Source of the DNA: Adiantum capillus-veneris
Taxonomy: Eukaryota > Streptophyta > Polypodiopsida > Polypodiales > Pteridaceae
DNA: 64,000 bases
Assembly: GCA_014529385.2 (NCBI GenBank)
Contig: CM043968.1
Coordinates: 30,887,513-30,951,512, forward strand
Direction of reading: 5' to 3'
The position numbers and the translations under genes were made by a program. Shown piece by piece: positions 24,581 to 35,776 of the stretch. Under the pieces are notes generated by a model. The model was not told the DNA's origin. It ran no database searches and saw only the letters and a program-made list of their open reading frames with translations. The stretch's first letter is position 1; each line of letters begins with the position of its first letter.

Positions 24581-25194
24581 TCTATTGCACATCGATCTAC
24601 ATTAATGAACTTCATTTTCAACAAGCTTGGCATCTTTATCCCTTCTTCTTCATTGGTGGTGACCATAGCATGTAAACAATCATTGGTTAAAAGTCACAAA
24701 ATAGAGCTCTTTGTTTGCTTTTGCTAGAGGTATGCAATGTGAGAATAAGACTCTCTCAATAGTTGATAATCAATTCTATCCAAACAACGTAGTTAGACTC
24801 TTCTCCTTTGCTTTGCAAGTGTTCTTTCCATCAATTTCTCACATACTTTTTTAGACCCTCCATAACTTTTTCATAGTATTTACCATACTAAAGGGTGGAA
24901 ACACTTTTGCACACCCTATGGAAGCTTAAGACTACCATTTAATTTCTCTTCCATAGCTCTATACCACTATTGGGTAGCCAACTCATTACAAATCTACATA
25001 TTTAAGGTGCACTTTGTACTGTATCAACGGTATACCATGATTCATATAGAATCTGATGTGAGAAGGCCTTGAATGCCTCACCAATTTCTCTGCTCCATCA
25101 TGCAAGCATCCCTTTACAAAGTCTTTGAATTTTGACAACTTCAAAAGAAGTAATGATGTGGGTTGTATGTTGACACACTCACTCAAGAGCTTCA

Positions 25195-25498
25195 TCAAAT
25201 GTGGGAACATAAATGTGATTTTATTTCTGAAATTTTAAAAGTATTTAAACAATGCATCAATATATTCATAAATGTAGGATCGGTGTTGATGATGCGAGAG
25301 TAGGAACAACGCGTGAGAGACCAGGGAAGGGAAGAGATGCACATGAGATATGGGTGGAGCTTCACTCTAAGGGAATAGAGTGAGTGAGCCCCTTGTTCAT
25401 ATGTATATAAAAATAAGGTATGAGTACACATGTGGACAGCCGGATATGGTGAGTGACCGGAATTTGGGTAGGTGCATGAGCCTTTACCCCAACAATCT
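25195..25498 (-). repeat. Putative LTR end of another minus-strand copia-like element
   Basis: On the minus strand AGTGGGAGAT is followed by TGTTGGGGTAAAGGC. This is the same polypurine-then-TGTTGGGG arrangement as the 3' LTR of copia A (44152-44175). The far end of this LTR and a partner copy were not found. Confidence 0.4.
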
Positions 25499-25599
25499 CC
25501 CACTAAAGGATAATGTGCCGATAAATGGATCCTACTAGCTAAACTACTAGTATGTACAAAGATATATAGGTGAGAGACTCTCTCAACCAACACCCAGTG

Positions 25600-26440
25600 G
25601 CTCACTTTGTAGATGTGCATGCAATTGTATCAACTCTAGCACCAAGGAAGTGTGTGAAACACTACTAGAGCCTGCACGCAAGTCCTGCAAGTATCTGCCG
25701 ATAACCTGCATTGCTCCACAATCCATCATGCTAGTGTCAATCATTCAATGAATAGCAGTGCCAACTGAAAATTCACCCACTACAGCTGCTATCTCATGTC
25801 TCAACCTCAAAAGGTCCTACATGAGTGTCTCAAACGTTGACAAAGTCCGTGCAACCTTGGCTAACCTTTCCTTTTCAACCGCCTATGCACTATGTGAAAT
25901 TGTTGCACCATCAAGACTAGAGACAAATGGATGTGATGAATCAATGGTGCTCAACACTATGACCACCCCTACATCCATTGTACCATGTTCTACTTGTCCT
26001 GGCATAACCATGTTAGCACCTAGCATAAGCATATCAAAGAACTCCATGTCGTCAATGTGTGTCTATGTCTCTAGGGAGCATACCTACTCTACCTCTATGA
26101 TCCACAAAAACTCTGACAGCACCTGTTTTGTCTCAATATAGCAATGCCGCTCTACTTATATATCCGCAGACACGTACTCCACATCATTGCGCTTATCTGC
26201 AAAAGTTTTAGAAATAGTCCTTGAACGCACGTGATATACACAGTTTATACATAGTGACCCCCCGGAGCCTCACACCCTGCATGCACAACAAGCAAAGTGC
26301 ATCTTGCAGTGATAGGTCGTCATTGGATACACATGTTGGTGTATCATGCAGATCAAACTCCTACGAGCATCATGCACATACTGAACATCATTAAGAACAA
26401 GCATACTCCCACGGGAAAAGTGCAAATGAATGTCACCCAT
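25600..26440. other. Unassigned region with long weak frames
   Basis: Both strands have semi-open frames here. The plus frame 25758-26141 has 127 codons. The minus frame is similarly long, broken by a few stops, and reads DLLRLRHEIAAVVGEF. Neither shows a recognisable motif. It may be decayed interior of the element whose LTR is at 25195-25498. Confidence 0.3.
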
Positions 26441-26474
26441 ACCATGAACACCATCCTTTCTCAGAGAAGAAAAC

Positions 26475-27520
26475 GTGCTAAACCACTCCTTGCCAGGAGA
26501 AACATGGTGTAATGATCACTATTGTCTAGCTTCCAATCGTGAGACAAAGTCCGAGGATGTGTCTTCTCTGGAAGACCCAGCTGCAACTGATGAGAGGCTG
26601 TTTGATTTTGCAGCATCTTGTGGTGCTGGGGACAAGTTTGATCTAGTTCATTCTATGTTTAATCCAAAGTTTGACATTGAAGACCTGTTAGCTCAGCATA
26701 GTAATTTCTTGCAGTCCTACAGAGATAAGTTTGAAGTGATGGTGCAGGTAGGGAGGGTTGTTCTGCCTACTATGACTCTTGTGCATTTAAATGACTGTGG
26801 TGGAAAGGGATAGGGACTGAAGAAGTATAGGGAATTACCACCTTCTTGCCGACATTTGGCCTGCCCTTTGCATCAAAAAGAATGAAAACTCATTCAGGAA
26901 GCCTTTGGCTTTATGATTTACCTGAACAGCCTGTTTGGATTCCTCATGCAGAATCTTGATGAGGTGTTAGAGGAGCAGGATGCAGCACCATATGAAGACA
27001 CAGTCGACCTTGAGGTTGAGGCAATTGAAGTACAAAGAAGTAAGATGCTCTCTGTGAAAACCACAGAAATCAAACTTCCATTGGATGTCAGTAACTTCAC
27101 TGAGAAGCATGCTCAGATGATGTTGCCTGCTGTGCCTGACTTCAGGATTGGAGACAGGACCTATATCTTCTTACATGATGTGCAAAGTGTCTTTTATTTA
27201 AGGGAGTATTTCTCCTTGGCTATTATTTCCAGAGTCCAAGAGGAGAGGAGTGGATTTGTTTCAGAGGATAGTAGTGATGATGAGGCAATGAAAACATCCA
27301 GCAATCCGATGGAATGCCTTCGAAGATGCTTTGAGAAAGCTGAAAAATACAAGGAGACACTACCTGATGAAGCCACCTTCCAAGCAATAAGACAAAGCCT
27401 AAGACCATCAACAAGTAACAAAGAAGTGGAGGATTGGTTTAACCATTCAGGTCAGGGGTCAACTACATTTGTAGACCTGTGGCAAGAAAACCTCTTTCTG
27501 CAGGATGAGAGCTTCATGGT

Positions 27521-27601
<81 letters not shown>

Positions 27602-28056
27602 TGTCACTTCTGACATGATATGTGCAGTCTTGGATTGCTGACAAGGATGACTTCCTTCGGCGGCGGACTCGAGGGTATCGAGGAAGGGATGCGGCCCTAG
27701 CGCAGTACCTTTCAAAGCTTTGCGAGTCGCCGATAGTAGTTATTCACAATTCCATGTCACAAGAGGGTTCAATAGAAACTTACACATTCAAGACACTATC
27801 ACGCTTCTTGGGTGGACCGGTGCTGCCCAAAAGTGCAGATAAAGTTATTCTTGTGGACAAAGTGTTTGCTAGAGATTGTTTTGGTTACTGCCTGGGCTAT
27901 ATAGGTGGTCGGGCAGCGTATTACTACACCTACACAGCAATGGCACTAGCTCTTGGTAGACAAAACCCAGATGAACTTTTAGAGTATGGCAAACATCTCA
28001 TGATTCGTTACAAGGGTGACGTGCCAAAAAACAAAATTGAACCTTCAAAATCTTGA
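26475..28056 (+). CDS. Spliced gene of unknown function, 3' exons
   Basis: At least three exons fit GT-AG rules. The first ends at 26747 (CAG|GTAGGG); the next are 26952-27518 and 27628-28056, in one continuous frame. The 27519-27627 intron is almost wholly a (CT)n tract. The 5' end is uncertain; the frame is open from about 26475. Exon 2 is acidic (LDEVLEEQDAAPYEDTVDLE, SEDSSDDEA). Exon 3 is more compact and hydrophobic, with SPIVVIHNSMSQEGSIETY and CLGYIGGRAAYYYTYTAMA, and ends at a TGA at 28056. I do not recognise the family. It ends 558 bp from the stop of the minus-strand transposase-like gene, tail to tail. It could be a host gene or the second gene of the same mobile element. Confidence 0.6.
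27523..27598. repeat. Intronic (CT)n microsatellite
   Basis: About 76 bp of uninterrupted CT lies just after the donor GTAACT and ends about 30 bp before the acceptor of the small intron 27519-27627. A polypyrimidine tract this long may double as the splice-acceptor tract. Confidence 0.95.
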
Positions 28057-28613
28057 TACACTTCAAGTAGCAATTGTATAAGATCATGTATTACATAAAT
28101 TTTGTACAATGTCATCCACTCAAAGTATCTTTCTCCACTTGTGATTCACATACACCATTGTCTCTCTCCACCTTCGTTGACTTTCACAAGCTCCGGAGTT
28201 GTTGTATGCCATTGATCTTTTAACTTTTTGTTGTTGTAAATGTCTGATGGCTTGTGCTGTTGCTGAATTTGCCAAGACTTATTTTGCCTGCATTCGATGA
28301 ATAATTCTACGATAGAACCATTCAAATAGTTCTCTCAAACTGTTAGCCTTGATTCGAGAGCCACCATGTCATGTGTGCCTGAAATAAGCATTTCTCGCCA
28401 TGTAATGAGACTTTTCCATCCCTTGGGTATTCCATATTGCCGGGTTCCCATACTTTTGTATAAAATATGGTAAATGATTGAAGATGATGTGCTGGATATG
28501 AAAACAGATTAGTTAGAATGTTTTACAGTCACATATTTGCACATAAGAGAGAATGAAATACACGATAATACCATGTAGTGAGTAATCTGGGTGTCTGTCC
28601 ATGCTGTTTTGAA

Positions 28614-30911
28614 TTATTTTTTCAGAAGGTTGAGATTTTCCTTGAACTTGTTCATATCACCTTGTGACCAGTCATCTTTGTCGCACATCAAAAATAGGAT
28701 GTCTATTGATCGCCAAACCTCAGCCTTCGCATTACGAGTAGTTGGTTCTTGGTCTTTGACTGCAATATGTAGCTTTTTCCAGCTCTGATACTCTACCTTG
28801 CTAACATAAGATGTGTTATATATTTTTCCATGTTTTGTTAGCTTCGGATCTCTTGTACCTTGGGGCTTAGATAAAAACCTATGTGCCTTCACCCCACCGA
28901 TGGATGGTTTGCATGGGACATCCTTCTCAGCAGTTGATCTCTTTTCATCCCGCTGGATTTTCACATTGCCACCATGAAGCCCCATATCCGACAGTACCAT
29001 TTCTAAGCACTGCAGGGCTACTTGTCGTTCTGTCGAGTTCTTAATCTTCCAAGCAAACCCGATGTATAAGTAGACCAATTTCTCCACAATTCTACAAAGG
29101 GCATGCATTGTACAAATGTGGACATTCACAAGTGGTATTTTCAAAACCGGTCGAAAAGCAGGATCCTCAATGTGACGTGTTGGAGCTTTTCTCCACCACT
29201 TTGGGTCCATGACCTTTGCAGGCTCCATGCAGAACAAGCACGGCGACTTTGCCATTGCACCCATTCCACAATTATACATGCACTTTAATGTTTTGAGGTC
29301 ACCTGCAAGATGCCACTGAACTTGAAAGTCTCCCCTTCCATCTAGACGTAGTACCTCTCCCTGGTTAGTCTGTCGATCAATCACCTCCGGAATATTAGTT
29401 CGATGGAACACCCAATATAGAATCTCATGATCTTCTTTCTTTACCTGCAACACAAAATAAATGAGACTTAAGTAGATGTGAACATTTGAGCTTACCTAAG
29501 AATCTCGCTTACCTCAAACGCACCAAGCCACCATATGTTAGATTCTGATTGAACACTAAAATATAAAGGATCATCACTGGGACACTTTGAGAGGGCTCTA
29601 TTCATTAAAGTAATAGTAACACGCTCTAGCTTTTTCTCTTTAACAAGCTCACACTCATCCAGTTTTAACACAAAATGTAATACCCCTCGTGACTCTTCAA
29701 ATGTGATGTTGTAAAACTCCACCATTCTCTTCTGTAATATCCGCAGGTCCATAAAAATATTATTGAACTCATCATATGCCATGTTTGCTCCATGGCCACT
29801 GTAAGTTGCTTTAATATGAAAGGGCTGTCCAAGATAGTCTCCCTGTGCCTCGTTAAGCTGAAGCCTCTCTTTCCAAACACTTGAGGCTGATGGTATAAGT
29901 TTGGATTTTATACCCTTCTTAACAAAGATGGATGAGACAGACTTTTGGATAGCCGAATATCCTCTTTTGCTTACACCAAGTGAATCAAGTGTGCCTTGTA
30001 TCTCTTTTGCAGGCACTGAGTTCTCTGAAATAAAGCGGTCCACTACATTTCGTTGTAGGACTTTAAACTTCTTGTCATGTACTATATCTGCTGCCAGGCT
30101 TCTACTTATAAGTGGCTTCAATCTCTTTCCTATATTGGCTTTGGGGTCAATGTTTTCCTTGTCAAGATAGATTGAATCTCTACATGAAGACAATGCATAA
30201 CAAGAAAAAACAAAAAGATTACTTAACTAAGACAATGTAGCCAACCAAGAAGCATCACCTTAATGCTCGGATTCTTTTCTTGAGACCTCCTGATGCAACC
30301 TGCAATGTTTCAAGATTGCGCAATTTCTTCTTTCAGATACGACCACCCAAGATGGTGTCCTTCATTTGACAACTTCGCACCTTTCCTTTCAGTTCTTGTA
30401 CCTCTGTTTTATGTTGCAAAATGGTAACCTGATCTGTAGAATGTAAATGTGAAAGGCGAACAATCTCACATTGTTGAGCTTGGAGAATGCTCTTGTAAGT
30501 TTCAGCTTCTCTTGTAAGAGATTTACAATAACCCAGAAGGCCCTTTTCTCCATCACCAGCAAAGGTCAATAAGCTTGTAGGATTGACAAACGGTGGAGAC
30601 GCATTAGTCATTGGATTCTTAGGGTAGAGAGAGCCTCTCGTGCAGATATCTATGTGTTTAGCTCCCTGAGCTCTGAGCGTGTCTATGGAAGCGGGCGGTA
30701 TATGTGTGTTTGTTTTACTGCGCTTAATCAATGGTTGGTACTCATTGTCCAAATCAATGTGAAGGTGATATTTGGCTCGTTTTTGGGTAACATTTGTGCC
30801 ATTTGAGGAGTGCGCCATTAGCCAAATTTGCAGGTTTAATGGAAAGTGAATAGCGGCTGCGCCTTCGTCCCTCCATGTTAGCCTCATTCCCTCCATATTG
30901 ACGAGGTTCAT
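28614..30911 (-). pseudogene. Transposase-like gene, RNase H-like (DDE-type) part
   Basis: Three exons on the minus strand. Exon 1 (about 30258-30911) has a coiled-coil-like segment (ILQHKTEVQELKGKVRS) and one in-frame TGA near 30333, after which the frame continues to IRALR and a donor. Exon 2 (29507-30185) has LHFVLKLDECELVKEKK and VTITLMN, like a beta-hairpin carrying a first catalytic Asp; it ends GAG|GTAAGC. Exon 3 (28614-29451) has VLRLDGRGDFQVQW with a second candidate Asp, then a CLFC zinc-type pair and NVHICTMHALCRIVEKL. This order (Asp, Asp, CxxC, His/Cys helix) fits RNase H-fold DNA transposases; a third acidic residue was not fixed. A related degraded copy is at 53.6-54.9 kb. Family assignment is tentative. 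Confidence 0.55.
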
Positions 30912-31119
30912 TCAATGCAACTGAAAAGAGGATTATCCCTCAATCACTACGAACGAATGTTCAGAAGAGTAAGGAATCTACTTAAAGTACACTTTTTGAA
31001 CTTTTACTATGAAAGACCCAGCTCTTTTATTTGCCATTTTTTCTAGAGAGAGAGTGCAAAAAATACATTTTCTTAGAAGGCCCTCCAAATGACCTCCGAA
31101 ATTTCCTAATGCATCAGAC

Positions 31120-33899
31120 ATTCCCTTCTACGGAAACCCGCATCTGGTTTCTTTGGACAGAGAACTGATTCCCATAGTTGTGTGACACCTTTGAACGTAA
31201 GACGGGAAGCCTCGCAGCCCATGCTAATGTTGTTGTGCATAGCACAAATACTGCATACACAATTGCAACCTGCTTCATGCAGACCAAAATCACAAGAGCG
31301 CATGTGGTTCAATGTGTCCTTTAGAAAGGACATTTCCACATGGTATTCACAACAGCATGTGTATCTATCCTTCAGCCGCCTACAAAAGAATGGCTTCAAA
31401 ATCTCAAAATTTTTCATGCCAATCTTGCAATCTGGATACTTCTCTTTGAACCGGTAAAACAACTCAACCTACAATATCCATAAATGATCAACTTATGCTC
31501 CCAGAATGCTAACTACGATATACAGAATATCAACCAGGACATCTAGCATGCTCTTCAAAACAAATCGGTGCGTTAACCAACACACTCAATATGCTAACAA
31601 TGTGTTGACAAACAAAGTTACTGGCATAGAAACTATGCTAATTAGCATATTAGGTATGCTAACTAGCATATACAATACTCTGACCAATATACCCAAAATG
31701 CTAACTAGCATACTAGGTATGTTAACAAGCACACCCAGTATGCTAGTGAGCATGTTTGAATGATCACTAGCATACAAAGTGTGTTAGCTTGCATTCCCAA
31801 TACGCTAATGAGCAAACTGGGTATGCTAATTAGCATACTGGGTATACTCACTGTCATACAGCTTGTTAGCCAGAATACCAGTATGCTAATTAGTATATTA
31901 GGTATGTTAACTAGCATAGAGGGTGCTAGCCTCCATCCCCACTCATTATGCTAGTTATCATATAAGAAATGCTAACTAGCATACAAATTGTGCTAATTAC
32001 TATCATACTAGGTATGTTAACTAGCATACTCATAGCCGACTTGCATATGAGGTATGCTAAACTGAATAACATGTGTGCTAACTAGGTATGTTAATTAGCA
32101 TGGTGAGTATGCTAAGCAGCATACACATTGTGCTAATTGCTATGCTAACTAGCAAACACATTGTGTATACTAGCATACTAGGTATGCTAACTAGCATACT
32201 ATGCATGCTAACTAGAATACTCAGTGCCAAGTAGCATATGATGTATGCTAAAATTAATATCATGTTTGCTAACTAGGTATGTTAATTATAGCATGGTGAG
32301 TTCACCTAAGTAGCATACACATTGTGTTAATTTCTAGTTAGCATATTAGAAATGCAGACACATTGTGTTTACTAGCATACTCAGTGCCAACTAGCATATG
32401 AGGTATGCTAAACTGAAGAGCATGTGTGCTAACTAGGTATGTTATTGAGCATGGTGAGTATGCTAAGTAGCATACACATTGTGTTAATTGCTAGTTAGCA
32501 TATTACAAATCCTAACTAGTAGACACAATGTGTTTACTAGCATACTGAGTATGCTAACTAGCATAATCAATGGCAACTAGCATACCGAGTATGCTAATTA
32601 GCATACTGGGTATGCTAACTAACATAATCAGTGGCAACTAGAATATGAGGTATGTTAAACTAAATAGCATGTGTGCTAACTAGGTGTGTTAATTAGCATG
32701 GTGAGTATGCTAAGTGACATACTTGACATGGTAAAGTTCTATCATACACAATGTGTTAACAAGCATCCTCAGTGTGCTAGCTAGTACACTAACAAGCATA
32801 CTAGGTATGTACTAACTAGCATAGACTGTGTGCTAACATACTCGCATAGTATGTTGACCAGCATGCACAGTGTGGATACCATTATTAGACTATATAATAG
32901 TATGATACTTATCAAACGATAGAAGTTATTATGCATTAGAGATACAATGCATAGAATACCAAAGTTAAATGGCATATCAATTGGCTTGATCACCTGAGGC
33001 TCATCCAGGAGGTGCATAGGGTATGTTATGTAGCTTTTCCTTCCCATTCTTTTAGACAAACATCCTTCTTGTTGGGGGATATGCTAGTCTTCTCTCCAAA
33101 ATGCGAGTCTTCTCTCCAAAATGTATGGACCAATTTCTTGATTTTGTCTGTGGTGATAGGGCTATGACGGTGTTGCTTGTGCAGCCAATGAAAACAATCT
33201 ACCATAGATAACATGCTTCAACCGTGATTTTGTTTTGTGCAAGGAGCGACGGCCAACTTTAAGGACCCTTGAGATTTTTGCAATAGGCATGTTACCCTTT
33301 GAATTCAACATCATCTGCAATGCTGCATTCCTAAAAAACAACTCCTCGTTAGAACCTGGCTGCTTGAAAGTAGCCAATGTGTTCTGGACATTGGAGACGA
33401 TTGACATTTGTACAACAGCCTCCTCCATTGAGGAATGTTCCTGGATTGCCTGAACAATAGGATTTTCAACAACTAGATTCCAGATTTCTCATTTTACCTC
33501 TATCTCAAAACCTTCAATCCTCCTCTTAAAACCTATCACAATCTCAGAGGAGATTTTCTTTTTCTCCTCATCATTGAGGGCATGATGTCCTCGCTCACCC
33601 TGCATCTGTTTTTGTTCCCTTTGTTTCCTCTTTCTTTCTCTCTTGTATTTCCTGATCACAGAAAGAGATGGATCTTGGGAGTTGTGATTCATCAATTGTA
33701 ATGGCTCCCTTCTGCAAGTTTCTCTTGAGGACTGCAAACAAACATAAAGCATTAATTACTTGAAATTACTTGAAATCACTTAAATATCATATATGCCTAC
33801 ATCATGCGTTAACACTGGCAATTTACTAGCCAACATTGAACACATTGTTTGCATATCCAACATTGGAGATAGTGGAAATATTGTTGTCTGGTTCTCCAT
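31120..33899 (-). pseudogene. Transposase-like gene, N-terminal exons (broken)
   Basis: Four exons fit. Exon 1 is 33801-33899 (start MENQTTIFPL), exon 2 is 33498-33731 (basic, KYKRERKRKQREQKQ), exon 3 is 32994-33449, and exon 4 is about 31120-31468. Exon 3 has ISPNKKDVC and then YPMHLLDEPQ. Exon 4 continues VELFYRFKEKYPDCKIG and FEILKPFFCRRLKDR, then the Cys-rich TCCCEYHVEM and CNCVCSICAMHNN. Exon 3 changes frame at least twice, once beside a 20-bp tandem duplication (33083-33122), so this copy is dead. From memory, SPNKKDV plus CCCxYHVE occurs in large families of uncharacterised proteins in other eukaryotes. The 3' link to 30911 is uncertain; the two parts could be one gene or two. Confidence 0.5.
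31500..32960. repeat. Palindromic 21-bp-class repeat array inside an intron
   Basis: About 1.4 kb consists of degenerate units on the near-palindrome TATGCTAAYTAGCATA plus a CTGGG/CTAGG spacer. A higher-order block starting TAGCATATGAGGTATGCTAAA recurs near 32043, 32232, 32396 and 32640. The array fills most of the predicted intron 31469-32993 of the minus-strand gene. Open frames read through it have only repeat-derived residues. Confidence 0.9.
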
Positions 33900-33962
33900 A
33901 GCTCTATGAAGATGGGAGGAGAAGGGAAAAGACAGATAGGAGGGCAAGTCAGGGCCAGCTAG

Positions 33963-33975
33963 AGAGAGAAAGAGA

Positions 33976-34006
<31 letters not shown>
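33963..34006. repeat. (GA)n microsatellite in the 5' flank of the transposase-like gene
   Basis: A slightly interrupted GA run lies 65-110 bp upstream of the predicted start codon at 33899. Confidence 0.9.
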
Positions 34007-34149
34007 TTGAGCGAGTTCACGACCCCACAACTCCAATAATAAAAAAAGAGGCCTCGTTTGAACGGATAATAATTGTTTATGGACATTTTAATTTGAAAAT
34101 GGACATTGTCTTTGCTTTTCAACATATGCTAACAAGCACCACTACCTAG

Positions 34150-34195
34150 CATTGTTCTGGACAACATTTTCAATGACACACTAACATGCTCACCC
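34150..34195. mobile_element. Putative terminus of the transposase-carrying element
   Basis: The segment reads TAGCATTGTTCTGGACAA, then ATGACACACTAACATGCT, then CACCC. It aligns with the right end of the 288-bp element at 43346 (TAGCATTGTCCGGGACAT, then ATGACAGGTTAACATGCT, then TTCACCC). It lies about 300 bp upstream of the first transposase-like exon, where a DNA-transposon end is expected. The opposite terminus was not found. Confidence 0.5.
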
Positions 34196-35185
34196 AGGTA
34201 GATAGTGGAGCTCAAGTAGAAAGTGCAAAGGAGGCATGCAGAGGGATACAAGAGGGTGCATGGTGCTTTGAAAAGCTACGCTAGGATAGGCAAGGAGCGT
34301 TACCTATAGGGTCGTAGGCAAAAAAGGAGGGAGAGAGAGAATCTTAGGAGTAAGTATAGTTTTTAAAAAAGTATGATAGGAAAAGGGTGTGCTATAATTA
34401 TGCAAACTCATAAAGAATGGATTTTAATAATACCCCATGAATGCATACAATATAGTAGTTTTACTTAGAGTGAATGCTTCAAGGGCAAGATCGCTAACAT
34501 CTTCATAACATTGCGAGAGGTTGTGTGTGAAAATCTACTAAGGTTGCATTCATAATGTATGCATCTCACCACAGACTCTTAGCTTCTTAACATTGCGAGA
34601 GTTTGATTGCACTTCCATCTTTAATATCGTAAATCTTCAAAACTGAATCTTTTATTGCTAATTTTACTCTTTTTGGTTGCTAGTTAGATTCAATACGTGA
34701 AAATTATAGTAATTTTTCTTCCAATTTAATTCATCGCAAGTATTTGAATACAAGAGTACATTGTTACACATTACTAATTTGTGAGTGTTGGTGGGTGTTT
34801 GTGGTAAGTGCATTATGAATGTTTAATACTTAAATATGCATGAAAATATAGTAGTGCAACACTAAAACAAGGATACTTAACTTTGTTGTAGCAATCCCTC
34901 GTTGAAATTCGTGACTAGATTGTGTCTAGGAAAAATCAATAGTTGGTAGATGCAAAAATTTGTGTGTGAAAGGTTGCTAAATTCTTTTTTCTTTCTTTTT
35001 GATTGGTCCACTTAAGCAGCATATGAGTGGAACTTTTGATTGGTCATGAACTTGGCAAGAAGAAGATATAAAAGAACCACAACCTTTGCTTTAAGGTAGA
35101 CATCGATACAATATGATAGAGAGATATACATGGTGGTAGATAGACAAAGGTAGAGATAGATATCAAAGAGGTAAGATTATGTACG

Positions 35186-35188
<3 letters not shown>

Positions 35189-35242
<54 letters not shown>
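35189..35242. repeat. (GA)n microsatellite
   Basis: This is an uninterrupted GA run. The whole 34196-36960 interval shows no supportable gene. Confidence 0.95.
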
Positions 35243-35247
<5 letters not shown>

Positions 35248-35738
35248 ATTATCGTCCTCGAGGTCAAATATGACCTATAGGACCAAAGTTGCATGAGATG
35301 TAGTATGTGTATGGCTAATGAGTGATTCTCGATGCTCCAAAATAGTGGTGATGAGAGTCACAATGTGTCATAATAACTAATATCTAATTCTCCTAAATGA
35401 TTTTCTCATGTTAAATTGATCATTTAATATGGGGAAGTACCATGGGAGAAAAAGCTAGAATATTGGTTAAGCTGGCAGACCGGCCACAGTAGGATCCAAA
35501 GGAGGGAAAATAGGGATCCAAAGGGGGGACCATCTGTAAAAGAGAAATGTGCAACAATGGGCTTCAAAGACCTTGAGGTTCAGCCCATTAAGACTTCCAA
35601 AATGCTAAGGTTCCAATTTTCAATGTAAAGTCCAATGGTCAAACTTTAGGGATATTGGATGCTTTGTAAGTGTACAAAAAAGTATTCCTAGATCCCTACA
35701 TAGGAGGGGGCGAGCCCTTTTAGTAGGGGATGAGAGAT

Positions 35739-35740
<2 letters not shown>

Positions 35741-35775
<35 letters not shown>
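35741..35775. repeat. (AC)n-(GC)n microsatellite
   Basis: An ACAC run passes into GCGCGC. Confidence 0.95.

Positions 35776-35776
<1 letters not shown>

Noticed and set aside
25940-26440. Left terminus of the transposon whose right end is at 34195
   Set aside because: CATGTTAGCACCTAGCATAAGC near 26009 has scattered similarity, but no GGGTG-type start or AGGT duplication is present.
28614-30193. RAG1 homologue
   Set aside because: The order of candidate Asp, CxxC and His/Cys helix is reminiscent, but no RAG1-specific motif could be confirmed and the third acidic residue was not placed. It is kept as a generic RNase H-like transposase candidate.
31505-32263. Met-Leu-Thr-Ser-Ile repeat frames on both strands
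   Set aside because: They are read-through of the palindromic satellite; the repeated residues simply mirror the unit.
31500-32960. CRISPR-like array
   Set aside because: The units are degenerate palindromes without constant-length unique spacers, in a plant nuclear context and inside an intron. This is a satellite/minisatellite.
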